DNA of 64,000 nt from JAXHTY01 sp034189225 (GTDB lineage: Bacteria > Desulfobacterota > Desulfobacteria > Desulfobacterales > Desulfosudaceae): positions 10,672 to 74,671 of the forward strand of contig JAXHVL010000133.1 of assembly GCA_034189225.1 (NCBI GenBank), written 5' to 3'. Positions 7,836 through 19,990 of this stretch are shown here, one piece after another. The first letter of the stretch is position 1. Every line of letters starts with the position of its first letter. Under the pieces are notes generated by a model, which was given only the letters and a program-made list of their open reading frames with translations, was not told the DNA's origin and did no database searches. The position numbers were made by a program, and so were the translations under genes.

Positions 7836-10800
7836 ATGGTGAATGATAAAAAACAAGGTTTACCCCCGTTGTTCGAGGCGGTGGTGCTGGATATGGATGG
7901 GGTGATTACCCGGACCGCGGATGTTCATGCCCGGGCGTGGAAGGTCATGTTCGATGAATTTTTAAAAAAACGGGCAGCCCGGGGCGGCTATGATTTTGCC
8001 GGGTTCACGGATGAGGATTACCTGGCTTATGTGGACGGCAAGCCAAGATATGACGGGGTAACGTCTTTTCTTTTGTCCCGCGGCATTGAACTTGATTTCG
8101 GCGATCCTTCTGATGCGCCCGGGGAAAAGACCGTCTGCGGACTGGGAAACCGGAAAAACGAGCTTTTTAACAAGCTTTTGGAATCCGACGGAGTGGAGGT
8201 GTTTGACACCACGATCGCCTTTATGGAGTCGTTGACAGCCCTGGGCATTAAGCTTGCGGTGGCCACATCCAGCAAAAACTGCCGAAAGGTACTTGAGGCA
8301 GCCGGGCTTGCTGATTTTTTCGTCGCGCTCGTAGACGGCGTGGTATCTGCCGAACTCGGGCTCTCCGGAAAGCCTGACCCGGATATTTTTGTGGAAGCCT
8401 GCAGGCGGATCGGGGTTGCGCCCGCGCGCGCCGTGGTAGTAGAAGACGCGGTCTCCGGCGTGCAGGCGGGCAGAAACGGCGGCTTCGGCATGGTCCTGGG
8501 TGTGGCGCGCCATACCGATCCCCTGGTGCTGATTCAAAACGGGGCGGACCGGGTGGTCCGCGACATGGCGGAAATAACACCGCAGGAGATATACCAGTGG
8601 TTTGAAACCGGCCTGGAGGAGGATCAGTGGGGCATCACCTTTCATGATTATGACGCAAAACTCGAAAAAACAAGGGAAACCCTTTTAACCGTCGGCAACG
8701 GGTATGTCGGCACCCGCGGGGCCATGGAGGAGTCTTTGTCCGGTCCGGTCAATTACCCCGGCACGTATCTGGCGGGCGTGTTTAACAGAATCACCTCCCA
8801 GGTCAGCGGCAAAGAAATAGAAAACGAGGATTTTGTGAACTGCCCCAACTGGCTGCCGGTACATTTCCGCATAGGCGACGGACCGTGGATTGATATCAAT
8901 GAAACCAATATCGAATCCATCACCCGGCGCCTGGATTTCAAGACCGGCATCCTCCACCGGGACCTTACAATCATTGACCCGGGAGGCAGAAGAACCCGGA
9001 TCGTCTCAGAACGCCTTGCCAGTATGGACAATCCCCATATCTGCGCCCTCAGCTACACGCTTACGCCCTTGAATTACAATGAAACCGTATCCTTCTGCAC
9101 GGCAATCGACGGGGAGACAACAAACCAAGGCGTTGAAAGATACCGGGCTCTGGAGCAACAGCATCTTGCGCCGCTTGACCAGCAAGCGCGGGACAATACC
9201 CTGATGGTGCGGGTAAAAACCGTCCAGACCGATATCGAAATCGCGACAGCCGCGAAAATATCAGTTCGAGGGATTCAAAAAACCGCATTCGAATACATAG
9301 CTGAAAACAGCCGGGCTGAAATCCGGTTTTCCGTCGCCGGTCAACAAGATCTGCCCGTCCGTGTCGACAAGCTTGCCGCAATTTACACCTCCCGGGACGG
9401 AAAAATACAAAGTCCGGCAGATCTTGCCCTTGCAGCCATTGAAAAAATCCGGCGCTATGAAGATATTCGTTCTGCCAGCATTGAAAAATGGCTGCATCTG
9501 TGGCGGGAAATGGATATCCGTGTCTCAGGCGACAGGTTTAGCCGGAAAATGCTGCGCCTTCACATGTATCACCTTATGTCAACCGCATCGCCCCACAATA
9601 AAGACCTGGACGCAGGCATGCCGGCCCGCGGCCTTCACGGAGAGGCTTACCGGGGACACATTTTCTGGGACGAACTGTTTGTGCTGCCCTTTTATGATCT
9701 TCATTTTCCGGATATCGCAAAATCCCTTCTCATGTACAGATACCGCCGCTTGGATGCCGCCCGGCAATATGCCCGGCAGAATGGATACAAGGGTGCCATG
9801 TTTCCCTGGCAAAGCGGCAGCAGTGGCCGCGAAGAAACCCAGACATTACACGTAAACCCCCTGAGCGGCCAATGGGGCCCGGATCACAGCCGCCTTCAGC
9901 GCCACGTCTCCCTGGCGGTTGCCTTTAACATCTGGCAGTATTTCCACATCACCCGTGACCTTGATTTTCTGGAAAATTACGGCGCTGAAATGTTTTTTGA
10001 GATATGCCGTTTCTGGGTATCCAAAACCCGCTGGGATGAAGACATCGGCCGCTTTCGTATTAGCGGCGTCATGGGGCCTGACGAATTCCATGAAAAATAT
10101 CCGGACAAAGACGAAGGCGGTTTAACGGACAACTCCTATACAAACCTGATGGTCCACTGGGCCCTTACCACGGCAAGGGGTCTTTATAACTGCATGCAGG
10201 CGCCGGCAGCAAAAGCGCTTTTTAAAAAAATAAACCTGGCTGACAAAGAACTTGGCAATTGGGAACACATTGCCCGGCGCTTACACGTGGTTATCTCAGG
10301 TGGGATTCTGGCCCAGTTCGACGGGTATTTTTCCCTGCCTGAGATTGACTGGGACCATTACAGGCAAAAATATAAAGACATCCACCGCCTGGACCGGATT
10401 CTAAAAAATGAGGGTAAATCCCCTGACGCCTATAAAATCGCCAAGCAGGCAGACGTCCTGATGCTGTTTTTTAACCTCGGTGAAGATCGGGTCAGGGAAA
10501 TGCTCCAATCAATGGGCTATGCACCGGTAGACAAACTTTTGGAGAAAAACTTTGATTATTACATAACCCGCACCTCCCACGGATCGACTTTAAGCCGCGT
10601 GGTCCACGCTGCCCTGGCAGAATCCCTGGGCCGCAAAGACATCGGCAGACAATTTTACCGCGAATCACTTGCGAGCGACTATATTGACATCCAGGGCGGT
10701 ACCACAGAAGAAGGCATTCACACCGGTGTCATGGCATCCACTGTGCTCATGGCCATGACAGCTTACGGCGGCCTGAACATAAACAGGGATATACTTTCCA

Positions 10801-11012
10801 TTTCCCCGAACCTGCCAGACACATGGGAGAAAATCGCCTTTGGAATATGGTTTCAAAAAAAGCATTATGAGATTGAAATTACGAAAAAAGAAGTTATGCT
10901 TAGCATAGAAGGATCGGAAGACAAGGCCATACCGGTAGAAGTGAAAGGGGAAACGCATTATCTCCCCTGCGGCGTGAAAACCTCCTTCCCCTTAGGGTTC
11001 GTCACAAAATAA
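7836..11012 (+). CDS. Beta-phosphoglucomutase / GH65 glycoside phosphorylase fusion
   Basis: The ATG at 7836 is preferred over the in-frame TTG at 7827. The first ~250 residues are a HAD-family beta-phosphoglucomutase: DMDGV with nucleophile and acid/base Asp at 19 and 21, ATSSKN, KPDPDIF and VVVEDAVSGVQAG. The remaining ~800 residues are a family 65 glycoside phosphorylase (maltose, trehalose or kojibiose type): an N-terminal beta-sandwich starting FHDYDAKLEKTRETLL and a helical barrel with MGPDEFHEKY, the catalytic-acid motif. GH65 inverting phosphorylases release beta-glucose-1-phosphate, which the fused mutase would turn into glucose-6-phosphate. Substrate cannot be read from sequence, but the neighbouring trehalose and maltodextrin genes fit maltose or trehalose. 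The last codons lie inside a palindromic repeat, so the C-terminus may have been changed by that insertion. Confidence 0.92.
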   Translation: MVNDKKQGLPPLFEAVVLDMDGVITRTADVHARAWKVMFDEFLKKRAARGGYDFAGFTDEDYLAYVDGKPRYDGVTSFLLSRGIELDFGDPSDAPGEKTVCGLGNRKNELFNKLLESDGVEVFDTTIAFMESLTALGIKLAVATSSKNCRKVLEAAGLADFFVALVDGVVSAELGLSGKPDPDIFVEACRRIGVAPARAVVVEDAVSGVQAGRNGGFGMVLGVARHTDPLVLIQNGADRVVRDMAEITPQEIYQWFETGLEEDQWGITFHDYDAKLEKTRETLLTVGNGYVGTRGAMEESLSGPVNYPGTYLAGVFNRITSQVSGKEIENEDFVNCPNWLPVHFRIGDGPWIDINETNIESITRRLDFKTGILHRDLTIIDPGGRRTRIVSERLASMDNPHICALSYTLTPLNYNETVSFCTAIDGETTNQGVERYRALEQQHLAPLDQQARDNTLMVRVKTVQTDIEIATAAKISVRGIQKTAFEYIAENSRAEIRFSVAGQQDLPVRVDKLAAIYTSRDGKIQSPADLALAAIEKIRRYEDIRSASIEKWLHLWREMDIRVSGDRFSRKMLRLHMYHLMSTASPHNKDLDAGMPARGLHGEAYRGHIFWDELFVLPFYDLHFPDIAKSLLMYRYRRLDAARQYARQNGYKGAMFPWQSGSSGREETQTLHVNPLSGQWGPDHSRLQRHVSLAVAFNIWQYFHITRDLDFLENYGAEMFFEICRFWVSKTRWDEDIGRFRISGVMGPDEFHEKYPDKDEGGLTDNSYTNLMVHWALTTARGLYNCMQAPAAKALFKKINLADKELGNWEHIARRLHVVISGGILAQFDGYFSLPEIDWDHYRQKYKDIHRLDRILKNEGKSPDAYKIAKQADVLMLFFNLGEDRVREMLQSMGYAPVDKLLEKNFDYYITRTSHGSTLSRVVHAALAESLGRKDIGRQFYRESLASDYIDIQGGTTEEGIHTGVMASTVLMAMTAYGGLNINRDILSISPNLPDTWEKIAFGIWFQKKHYEIEITKKEVMLSIEGSEDKAIPVEVKGETHYLPCGVKTSFPLGFVTK

Positions 11013-11313
11013 GTTGGGCAAATTTGACGGCTTTGTAAAAAGTCCAATATCTGCGTTGCGCTGCATCCCTCGTCACTGCGGCGTACGCCAAGTACGCCTC
11101 ATTCCTCGGGAGTGATAGGGCTGCGCCGTATCTTGAACTTTTTACTTTGCCGTCCCAAATCTGACTTTTTACGGGGCTATCAAATTTGGCGCCGGAATTT
11201 TTTCCGTCTTCGAGACGCGAGGAGGGAGAATAGCAAGCTATTTGACCGACGAAGCAACAAAGAAGACGGGAAAAAGAACAAGCCAAATGGTCAAGTTATT
11301 TTGTGACGAACCC
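10995..11313. repeat. Palindrome-ended repeat with a nested MITE
   Basis: GGGTTCGTCACAAAATAA at the left is matched by its inverse at 11296-11313, flanked by TTA on both sides. Without the nested family B insertion the element would be ~157 bp with long imperfect inverted arms (CCGTCTTC near 11204, GAAGACGG near 11263). The GH65 stop codon lies in the left arm. It fills the 360-bp gap between the GH65 and kinase genes. Confidence 0.7.
11026..11181 (+). mobile_element. Family B MITE-like element, copy 1 (156 bp)
   Basis: The element is flanked by 6-bp direct repeats AAATTT (11020-11025 and 11182-11187). It starts GACGGCTTTGTAAAAAGTCC and ends GACTTTTTACGGGGCTATC, giving inverted ends. A reverse copy of exactly the same length is at 41726-41881. 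It is inserted inside the palindromic repeat, so it arrived later. Confidence 0.85.
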
Positions 11314-11318
11314 TTAGT
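11290..11318 (-). repeat. 29-bp perfect inverted repeat, left partner
   Basis: The reverse complement of this sequence, starting ACTAAGGGTTCGTCACAAAA, is found unchanged at 19962-19990. The pair flanks the kinase-glgX-treY-treZ-malQ operon (8.6 kb) in opposite orientation, so recombination between the two could invert the operon. Confidence 0.85.
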
Positions 11319-11372
11319 CCCCTGAGTCTTGTACCAGGCACCTTGAACCCTTTACCTACAACAGGAGATTCC

Positions 11373-12005
11373 ATGCTCGGCGACGTATTGTTAATAGAGG
11401 AAAAACACAAGCAAGCAGCCGCGGCAATCCAGGACCACATAATGGCCGGATCTCATCCCAAGTTCATCGCGGCCATATCAGGAGAATCAGGGTCGGGCAA
11501 GTCAGAGCTTGCCCACTGCCTGGGCCGCGCCTTGAAAGAAAGCGGCATCAGGGCCAAACTGATACATTCGGACAATTATTACCTGACACTTCCGGCAGAG
11601 AGAAACGAGTGGCGAAAAGCCCACGGCGCGCAAAGGATAGGCCCTGATGAATATGACTGGAATCTGCTTGAGCAGACCCTTGACGATTTCAGGCAGAACC
11701 GCACTTCGCAGACGCCATGCATTGATCTTATCACCGACCAGGTAGACACCTTGACAACGGATTTCTCGGAAATCGACATGCTGATATTAGACGGTTTATA
11801 CGCCATTGCCGCAGACGGTGCGGATCTTCGCGTCTTTATCGACCTTACCTACCATGAAACAAAAAAAGCCCAGTTATTGCGCGGAAAGGAAGAAGTCAAT
11901 GAATGGCGGATGACCGTTCTGGAACAGGAGCACAGGGCGGTGAGGGCTCTTAAGCAGAAAGCAGGCCTCATTGTAACCGGATCATATCAGGTGGAACCGG
12001 CTTGA
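11373..12005 (+). CDS. Uridine-kinase-like P-loop sugar/nucleoside kinase
   Basis: The ATG at 11373 has an AGGAG ribosome-binding site 6 bp upstream, so I use it in preference to a TTG at 11343. The 210-residue protein carries a Walker A motif GESGSGKSE at residues 37-45, a uridine-kinase-like HSDNYY segment, and a Walker B-like hydrophobic strand ending DMLILDGLYA. It belongs with the uridine kinase/phosphoribulokinase superfamily, but substrate is unknown. Its place between the phosphorylase fusion and the debranching enzyme suggests a sugar or sugar-phosphate substrate. It may supply phosphorylated glucose or maltose to the pathway; this is inference only. Confidence 0.75.
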   Translation: MLGDVLLIEEKHKQAAAAIQDHIMAGSHPKFIAAISGESGSGKSELAHCLGRALKESGIRAKLIHSDNYYLTLPAERNEWRKAHGAQRIGPDEYDWNLLEQTLDDFRQNRTSQTPCIDLITDQVDTLTTDFSEIDMLILDGLYAIAADGADLRVFIDLTYHETKKAQLLRGKEEVNEWRMTVLEQEHRAVRALKQKAGLIVTGSYQVEPA

Positions 12006-12081
12006 CCGGGATGTTTCATGTAATATCCCGGTTAAGAAGCTTTTAAAAGTACTTCATAGAATCAAAAGGAATGACCACACC

Positions 12082-14204
<2,123 letters not shown>

Positions 14205-14208
<4 letters not shown>

Positions 14209-16709
14209 CCAAAAAGACCGCCAAAAAAATTCTTCGGGCCACTTACAGGCTCCAGTTTCACCCGGGTTTTACATTTGAGGATGCCGCGGCGGCAGCGGAC
14301 TATTTCAGCGCCCTGGGCATAAGCCACATTTATGCCTCCCCGTATCTGCAGGCCGCGCATGGAAGCACGCACGGATATGACGTGACAGATCCGACCCGGG
14401 TTAACCGCGAACTCGGCGGCCAGGACGGCCACAAGCGCCTGTGCAGGGAGCTTGAACGCCGGGGCATGGGCCAGGTCATAGACGTTGTCCCCAACCACAT
14501 GGAAATATTCGAGCCCTTTTCCAATAAATGGTGGTGGGATGTATTGGAAAAAGGCCGCCTCAGCAAATACGCGGGTTTTTTCGATATTGACTGGGACCCG
14601 CCTGAAAAACGTATAGCCGGCAAAATTGTACTGCCGGTTCTCGAAGACCATTACGGGCGGGTTCTGGAAGCCGGAAAGTTCAGCGTGGCAATCACCGACA
14701 CCCGCCAATGGGTTTGCAAGTATCATGATCTCATTTTCCCCCTGTCGCCTGATTCCATTACATCTTCGTCTGTCAGCCCCGCCCGCCTGAATGAGGACCC
14801 GGATGCCCTGGACACGGTCCTTCAAAGCCAGCACTACCGGCTGACATACTGGCGCGCCGCATCCCGGGACTTGAACTACCGCCGCTTTTTTGCGATCAAT
14901 TCCCTGGCCGCGGTGCGGGCGGAAGATATCACGGTATTTAAGAAAACCCATGCCCTGGTTCTGGACTGGCTCGGCTGCGGTCTTGTTGACGGGGTGCGCA
15001 TTGACCACCCGGATGGCCTGAAAGACCCGGAAGGCTATTTAAAACGCCTGGGAAAAGCTGCTCCGGATGCCTGGATTGTGGTTGAAAAAATCCTCCACCC
15101 CGGAGAAGAGCTGCCTGCATCCTGGCCTGTTTCAGGTACAACAGGGTATGATTTTTTAAACCAGGCAGCGGGGCTGTTTATAGATTCAGCCAATGAAAGC
15201 CGTTTTTCAGCGATTTATGAAGAATTTACCGGCAGTACAACCGCGTACAAGGATCTGATCCATGCCTGCAGGCACCTGGTAATGGAAAAACTGCTTGGCT
15301 CCGACATCTGCCGCCTCACTGAACTGCTTGTGAATATCTGCGAAAAACACCGCTGTTTCCGTGATCATACCCGCAGCCAGCTTACGGCGGCAGTAAAGGA
15401 ACTGCTCGCCTGCATGCCTGTCTACCGGACCTATGTGCGCAAAAACGTCACGGCATCGCACACGGACCAGGAAATAATCCGCCGGGCCGTCTCAGAGGCC
15501 AAAACCCGCGGCCCTGAAATTGACCCGCGGCTTTGGGGCTTTCTTTCCGATATCTGCTGCAACCGGATCAAACCCGAGACTGAAGCCGATCCCGAAGCCG
15601 AATGGATGCTAAGATTCCAGCAGACCTCCGGCCCTGTCACCGCCAAAGGGATAGAAGACACGGCCTTTTACAGGTATAACCGCCTGGTCTGCTTAAACGA
15701 AGTGGGCGGCGACCCGTCTGTTTTCGGAATATCCGTCCGGCAGTTCCACGACGCAATGGTCCTTCGCACCCAGCGATGTCCCGAAGCCATGCTTGCCACC
15801 TCAACCCATGACACCAAACGCTCCGAAGACGTGCGCGCCCGCCTGGCATTGCTCTCCGAAATCCCGGGCCACTGGGAAAAAGCCGTAAAGCGCTGGGCCG
15901 CGCACAATCAAACTCACAAAAACCAGAAACTTCCTGATTCCAACATCGAATACCTGCTTTATCAGAGTCTGGTCGGTGCCTGGCCTATAGGCAGCGAACG
16001 CGCCGCCGCCTTTATTCAGAAAGCTGCAAGAGAGGCTGCGGAGTATACCTGCTGGGAGGACCCGGACACAACTTACGAGCAGGCTCTGCTGGATTTTACA
16101 AAAAACATTCTTTCAGATTCGTTTTTTGTCGCAGATATTACATCCTTTGTAACCCCACTGGTCAACCCCGGCCGGATAAACTCCCTTGCCCAGGTTCTGC
16201 TCAAGCTCACGGCCCCGGGCGTGCCTGACATTTACCAGGGCACGGAACTGTGGGATTTAAGCTTGGTGGACCCGGACAACCGCCGGCCGGTGGATTTTGA
16301 CCGCCGCCGCGGGCTGCTGGCATCGCTGGAACACATGAACATGGAACAGATAATGGCAGACATGGACTCCGGGCTTCCCAAGCTGTATCTTATACAAAAA
16401 ACCCTGGAACTCCGCAAAGACCGGCCCGAACTGTTCGCCCCTTCCGCCTCCTATGGTCCCGTTGATATAACCGGGACAAACCATAACCATGCGCTTGCAT
16501 TTACCCGCGGCAGCCGGGCGGTAACAATCATACCGCGCCTGGTAATGGGGTTTTCCGGCGACTGGGAAGACACCCGCGTGAATCTTTCAGAATCCGCCTG
16601 GCAAAACATCTTCACAGGCGAAACGTTCACCGGCCCTGAACTGCTGCTGCGAAACATTTTAAAAAAATTTCCCGTCGCCCTGCTGCTGCGCGCGGACGAT
16701 AAGCCATAA
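14205..16709 (+). CDS. treY: Malto-oligosyltrehalose synthase (GH13_26)
   Basis: The 834-residue protein opens with RATYRLQFHPGFTFEDAA and GISHIYASPYLQA, the hallmark start of TreY. Further GH13 regions are VIDVVPNHM, DGVRIDHPDGLKDPEGYL (nucleophile), WIVVEKIL (acid/base) and ATSTHDTKRSEDVRARL. It converts the reducing end of maltodextrins to an alpha,alpha-1,1 trehalosyl unit by intramolecular transglycosylation. It overlaps glgX upstream by 4 bp, and treZ follows 12 bp later, so the two trehalose enzymes are coupled in one transcript. Length is normal for the family. Confidence 0.95.
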
Positions 16710-16721
16710 AAAGGAAACAAC

Positions 16722-18476
16722 ATGCGTCACCTCAAAGTCTGGGCTCCTTTTGCAAAAACCGCGCAAGCCCAAATCAGCGGCCGCACAATATCCCTTGAAA
16801 AATTCCGGGACAACTGGTGGCATACCCCTGACCCCGTACCGGCGGGCACGGACTACGCTTTTATTGTAAACGCGGGCAGGGCCATACCCGACCCCCGATC
16901 GCCCCGTCAACCCAGAGGCATCCACGGCCCGTCGCAGACACTGGACCACAGCGCTTTCCCCTGGCACGATAACGCCTGGCAGCCGCCGCCCCTTTCATCG
17001 GCAGTGATCTATGAACTCCACGTTGGCACCTTTTCTGACTCCGGAACATTTGACGGAGTGATCAATCACCTTGATCATCTCACAGACCTCGGCATAACCC
17101 ACGTGGAACTCATGCCTGTCAACGGGTTTTCAGGGACGCGAGGCTGGGGCTACGACGGGGTCAACCTTTTTGCCCCGCACGAGTTTTACGGCGGCCCCTC
17201 AGGATTAAAGCGCCTGGTGGACGCATGCCATGCAAAAGGCCTGGCGGTAATTATCGATGTGGTTTACAACCACCTCGGCCCTGCCGGAAACTACCTGGAA
17301 GAATTCGGCCCGTATTTTACAGACCAATATCATACTCCCTGGGGAAAGGCCGTAAACCTTGACGGCCCTGAAAGCCACGAGGTGCGCCGCTTTTTTACTG
17401 ACAACGCCGCAATGTGGCTTTCCGACTATCACGCAGACGGTCTTCGCATTGATGCGATCCACACCCTTATTGACCTTTCGGCAAAGCATTTTCTGGAAGA
17501 ACTCTCAGAAACAGCGGCAGCGGTCCAGGACCGGACAGGCCGTCGCAAAATAGTTATTGCGGAAAGTGACTTAAACGACCCGCGCGTTGTCACCCCTGTT
17601 GCGGCAAACGGCCTCGGCATGGACGCCCAGTGGAGCGATGACTTTCACCATGCCGCGCACGCGGTGCTGACAGGCGAAAAAACCGGCTATTACTCGGATT
17701 TCGGCCGGCTTGCCGACCTTGCCCGCGCGCTTACCCGCGTTTTTGTATATGACGGCAGATTTTCCGCGTACCGCAGGAAAAACCATGGAAAACCCGTCTG
17801 TAATTTGCGGGCGCACAAGTTCCTGGCCTATCTCCAGACTCACGACCAGGCGGGAAACCGCGCCCTGGGCGAACGGATAAACCACCTGATAAGCCCTGAA
17901 CGCTTCAAAGCAGGGGCCGCGATCATGCTTCTTTCCCCTTTCATTCCCATGCTGTTTCAGGCAGAGGAATGGGCGGCGTCTTCCCCTTTTCTTTATTTTA
18001 CCGATCACGAGGATCCGGAACTCGGCGAGGCGGTCAAAAAAGGCCGCTGCGATGAATTTGCCGCGTTCGGCTGGGACCCGGAGAAAATCCCCGACCCGCA
18101 GGCCGGTGAGACTTTTGAACAATCCGTGATAAACTGGGATGAAAAAGACAAGGAGCCCCACGCCGGTGTTTTGAAATGGTACAAAGACCTTATCGCTTTG
18201 CGGAAAAAAATCCCGGAGGCATCAGACAGCCGTCTGGAGCGAATTCATGTTGATGTAAATCAATCCGGCCAATGGCTGGTCATGACCAGGGGTAAACTGA
18301 TTGTTGCCTGCAGCCTTGCTGCAAAAAAACAACTCCTGCCGCTGCCCGGCGCGGACAGCATGGATCTGTTGCTAAGCTCGGCCAAAAACCCGGAAATCAA
18401 TGCCAAAGGCATCACACTGTCGCCGGATTCAGTCGCGGTGTTATACGGCCTCAGGCAAACGGAGAAAAATTCATGA
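16722..18476 (+). CDS. treZ: Malto-oligosyltrehalose trehalohydrolase (GH13_10)
   Basis: The 584-residue protein has an N-terminal CBM48-like beta domain (LKVWAPFAKTAQAQI) and a GH13 catalytic barrel: ELHVGTFSDSGTFDGVI, GYDGVNLFAPHEFYGGP, VIIDVVYNHLGP, ADGLRIDAIHTL (nucleophile), IVIAESDLNDPRV (acid/base) and YLQTHDQAGNR. These match TreZ, which releases free trehalose from the product of TreY. The ATG follows an AAAAGGAAAC site. The 3' end overlaps malQ by 4 bp. Confidence 0.95.
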   Translation: MRHLKVWAPFAKTAQAQISGRTISLEKFRDNWWHTPDPVPAGTDYAFIVNAGRAIPDPRSPRQPRGIHGPSQTLDHSAFPWHDNAWQPPPLSSAVIYELHVGTFSDSGTFDGVINHLDHLTDLGITHVELMPVNGFSGTRGWGYDGVNLFAPHEFYGGPSGLKRLVDACHAKGLAVIIDVVYNHLGPAGNYLEEFGPYFTDQYHTPWGKAVNLDGPESHEVRRFFTDNAAMWLSDYHADGLRIDAIHTLIDLSAKHFLEELSETAAAVQDRTGRRKIVIAESDLNDPRVVTPVAANGLGMDAQWSDDFHHAAHAVLTGEKTGYYSDFGRLADLARALTRVFVYDGRFSAYRRKNHGKPVCNLRAHKFLAYLQTHDQAGNRALGERINHLISPERFKAGAAIMLLSPFIPMLFQAEEWAASSPFLYFTDHEDPELGEAVKKGRCDEFAAFGWDPEKIPDPQAGETFEQSVINWDEKDKEPHAGVLKWYKDLIALRKKIPEASDSRLERIHVDVNQSGQWLVMTRGKLIVACSLAAKKQLLPLPGADSMDLLLSSAKNPEINAKGITLSPDSVAVLYGLRQTEKNS

Positions 18477-19966
18477 AAATCCGTACCAGCGGAATTCTTC
18501 TTCCAATCCAAAGCCTGCCGGCAAAATACGGCATAGGAGATCTGGGGCCGTCCGCTTTTGAATTTGCCGGATTTCTTTATGAAGCAGGCCAGCACGTGTG
18601 GCAGATTCTGCCGGTAACCCCGACCCTGGCAGAACACGGCCATTCCCCGTATTACAGCCCCTCGGCCTTTGCATTCAATCCCCTTTTGATCAGCCCGGAA
18701 CAAATGGCCGAGCAAGGGCTTGTTTCCAGAAAAGAGCTGCCAAAACAAATCAACCAGCCTGAAAATTCAGACCAGATCGATTACAAATCAGCCTGGGCAT
18801 TAAAAAAATACCTGCTTTTAAAAGCCTATGACCTGCACAAAAACGAGGCCGGTTTTAAGGACTTCTGCGATAAAAACGAATACTGGCTTACAGATTACGC
18901 CCTGTTTTGCGTACTTACGGACCAGCACAGGGACCGCTTCTGGCCCCAGTGGCCCAGCGGACTTGCCGCCCGTGATCCGGAAGCCTTAAAAATCGCAGCC
19001 GAAAAATTCCCGGATCAGATAACCCTCATCTGTTTTTTCCAGTACGTGTTTTACCTGCAGTGGACAGCGCTGAAATCCTTTTGCGCGGATCATAAAATCA
19101 GCATCATGGGAGACATGCCCATTTACGTGCCCCTGCATAGCACGGATGTCTGGTGCCGGCCCCATCTGTTCAAGCTGGACAAGGATTTCAGCCCCGCGGC
19201 CGTGTCAGGTGTGCCCCCTGATTATTTCAGTGACTCAGGTCAGCTCTGGGGTCATCCCGTATACAAATGGGAAGCCCATCAGGAACAAGAATTTGACTGG
19301 TGGACCAGACGCATCCGCCATCACCTGGATCTTTTTGACATGCTCCGCATTGATCATTTCCGCGGCCTGGTGGCTTACTGGGAAGTACCCGCCAACGAAA
19401 CCACCGCCTTAAACGGTAAATGGGTAGAAGTCCCTGTCCACCAGTTTTTAAAAACCCTTCACCGCCGCCTTGCCTGCCTTCCCCTTGTGGCAGAAGACCT
19501 TGGCTATATCACGGCGGACGTAAGAGAAGTTATGACCCTGTACGATCTTCCCGGTATGCGTGTCCTGGTTTTCGGTTTTTCAGATTTGCCGGCTCAAAAC
19601 CCCAACGCCCCCCATAATGTTGAAAAAAACAGCATCATCTACACAGGCACGCATGACACAAACACCGCCCGGGGCTGGTATGAAAACGAGGCAACAGAGA
19701 CCGCAAAAAAACAGGCCTGCCTTTATTTCGGGACAAACCTCACCGGCAAGACCTTTGCCAGCATTCTTGTCCGCACAGCCATGATGTCGCCCGCCCGCGT
19801 CTGTATTCTCCCAATCCAGGACATCCTGGCCCTCGACCAGAAGGCCCGCATCAACCACCCTGCCCGCCAGAAAGGAAACTGGCTATGGAAGCTCACCCCC
19901 GGCCGCCTCAACCCCTGCCTGGCAGCATGCCTTGCCCGCCTTACGAAAATCTACGGCAGGCACTAA
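18473..19966 (+). CDS. malQ: 4-alpha-glucanotransferase (amylomaltase, GH77)
   Basis: The 497-residue protein begins RTSGILLPIQSLPAKYGIGDLG and contains MGDMPIYVP, LRIDHFRGLVAYWEVP (nucleophile Asp), LVAEDLGYIT (acid/base Glu) and YTGTHDTNTARGW, all typical of GH77. It disproportionates short maltodextrins, extending them for TreY or other use. It ends the operon; its TAA stop is shared with the 29-bp inverted repeat and lies 12 bp before the second copy of the 264-bp direct repeat. Length is at the short bacterial/plant-type end of the family. Confidence 0.95.
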   Translation: MKIRTSGILLPIQSLPAKYGIGDLGPSAFEFAGFLYEAGQHVWQILPVTPTLAEHGHSPYYSPSAFAFNPLLISPEQMAEQGLVSRKELPKQINQPENSDQIDYKSAWALKKYLLLKAYDLHKNEAGFKDFCDKNEYWLTDYALFCVLTDQHRDRFWPQWPSGLAARDPEALKIAAEKFPDQITLICFFQYVFYLQWTALKSFCADHKISIMGDMPIYVPLHSTDVWCRPHLFKLDKDFSPAAVSGVPPDYFSDSGQLWGHPVYKWEAHQEQEFDWWTRRIRHHLDLFDMLRIDHFRGLVAYWEVPANETTALNGKWVEVPVHQFLKTLHRRLACLPLVAEDLGYITADVREVMTLYDLPGMRVLVFGFSDLPAQNPNAPHNVEKNSIIYTGTHDTNTARGWYENEATETAKKQACLYFGTNLTGKTFASILVRTAMMSPARVCILPIQDILALDQKARINHPARQKGNWLWKLTPGRLNPCLAACLARLTKIYGRH

Positions 19967-19990
19967 GGGTTCGTCACAAAATAACTTGAC
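19962..19990 (+). repeat. 29-bp perfect inverted repeat, right partner
   Basis: It matches the reverse complement of 11290-11318 without mismatch, and overlaps both the malQ stop codon and the start of the 264-bp direct repeat. See the left partner for the arrangement. Confidence 0.85.

Noticed and set aside
7661..7846. Open frame SLTQKSGKIAIYGWALVDDHK
   Set aside because: It is created by the family A element; the same peptide start recurs at other copies (for example on the minus strand at 29601).
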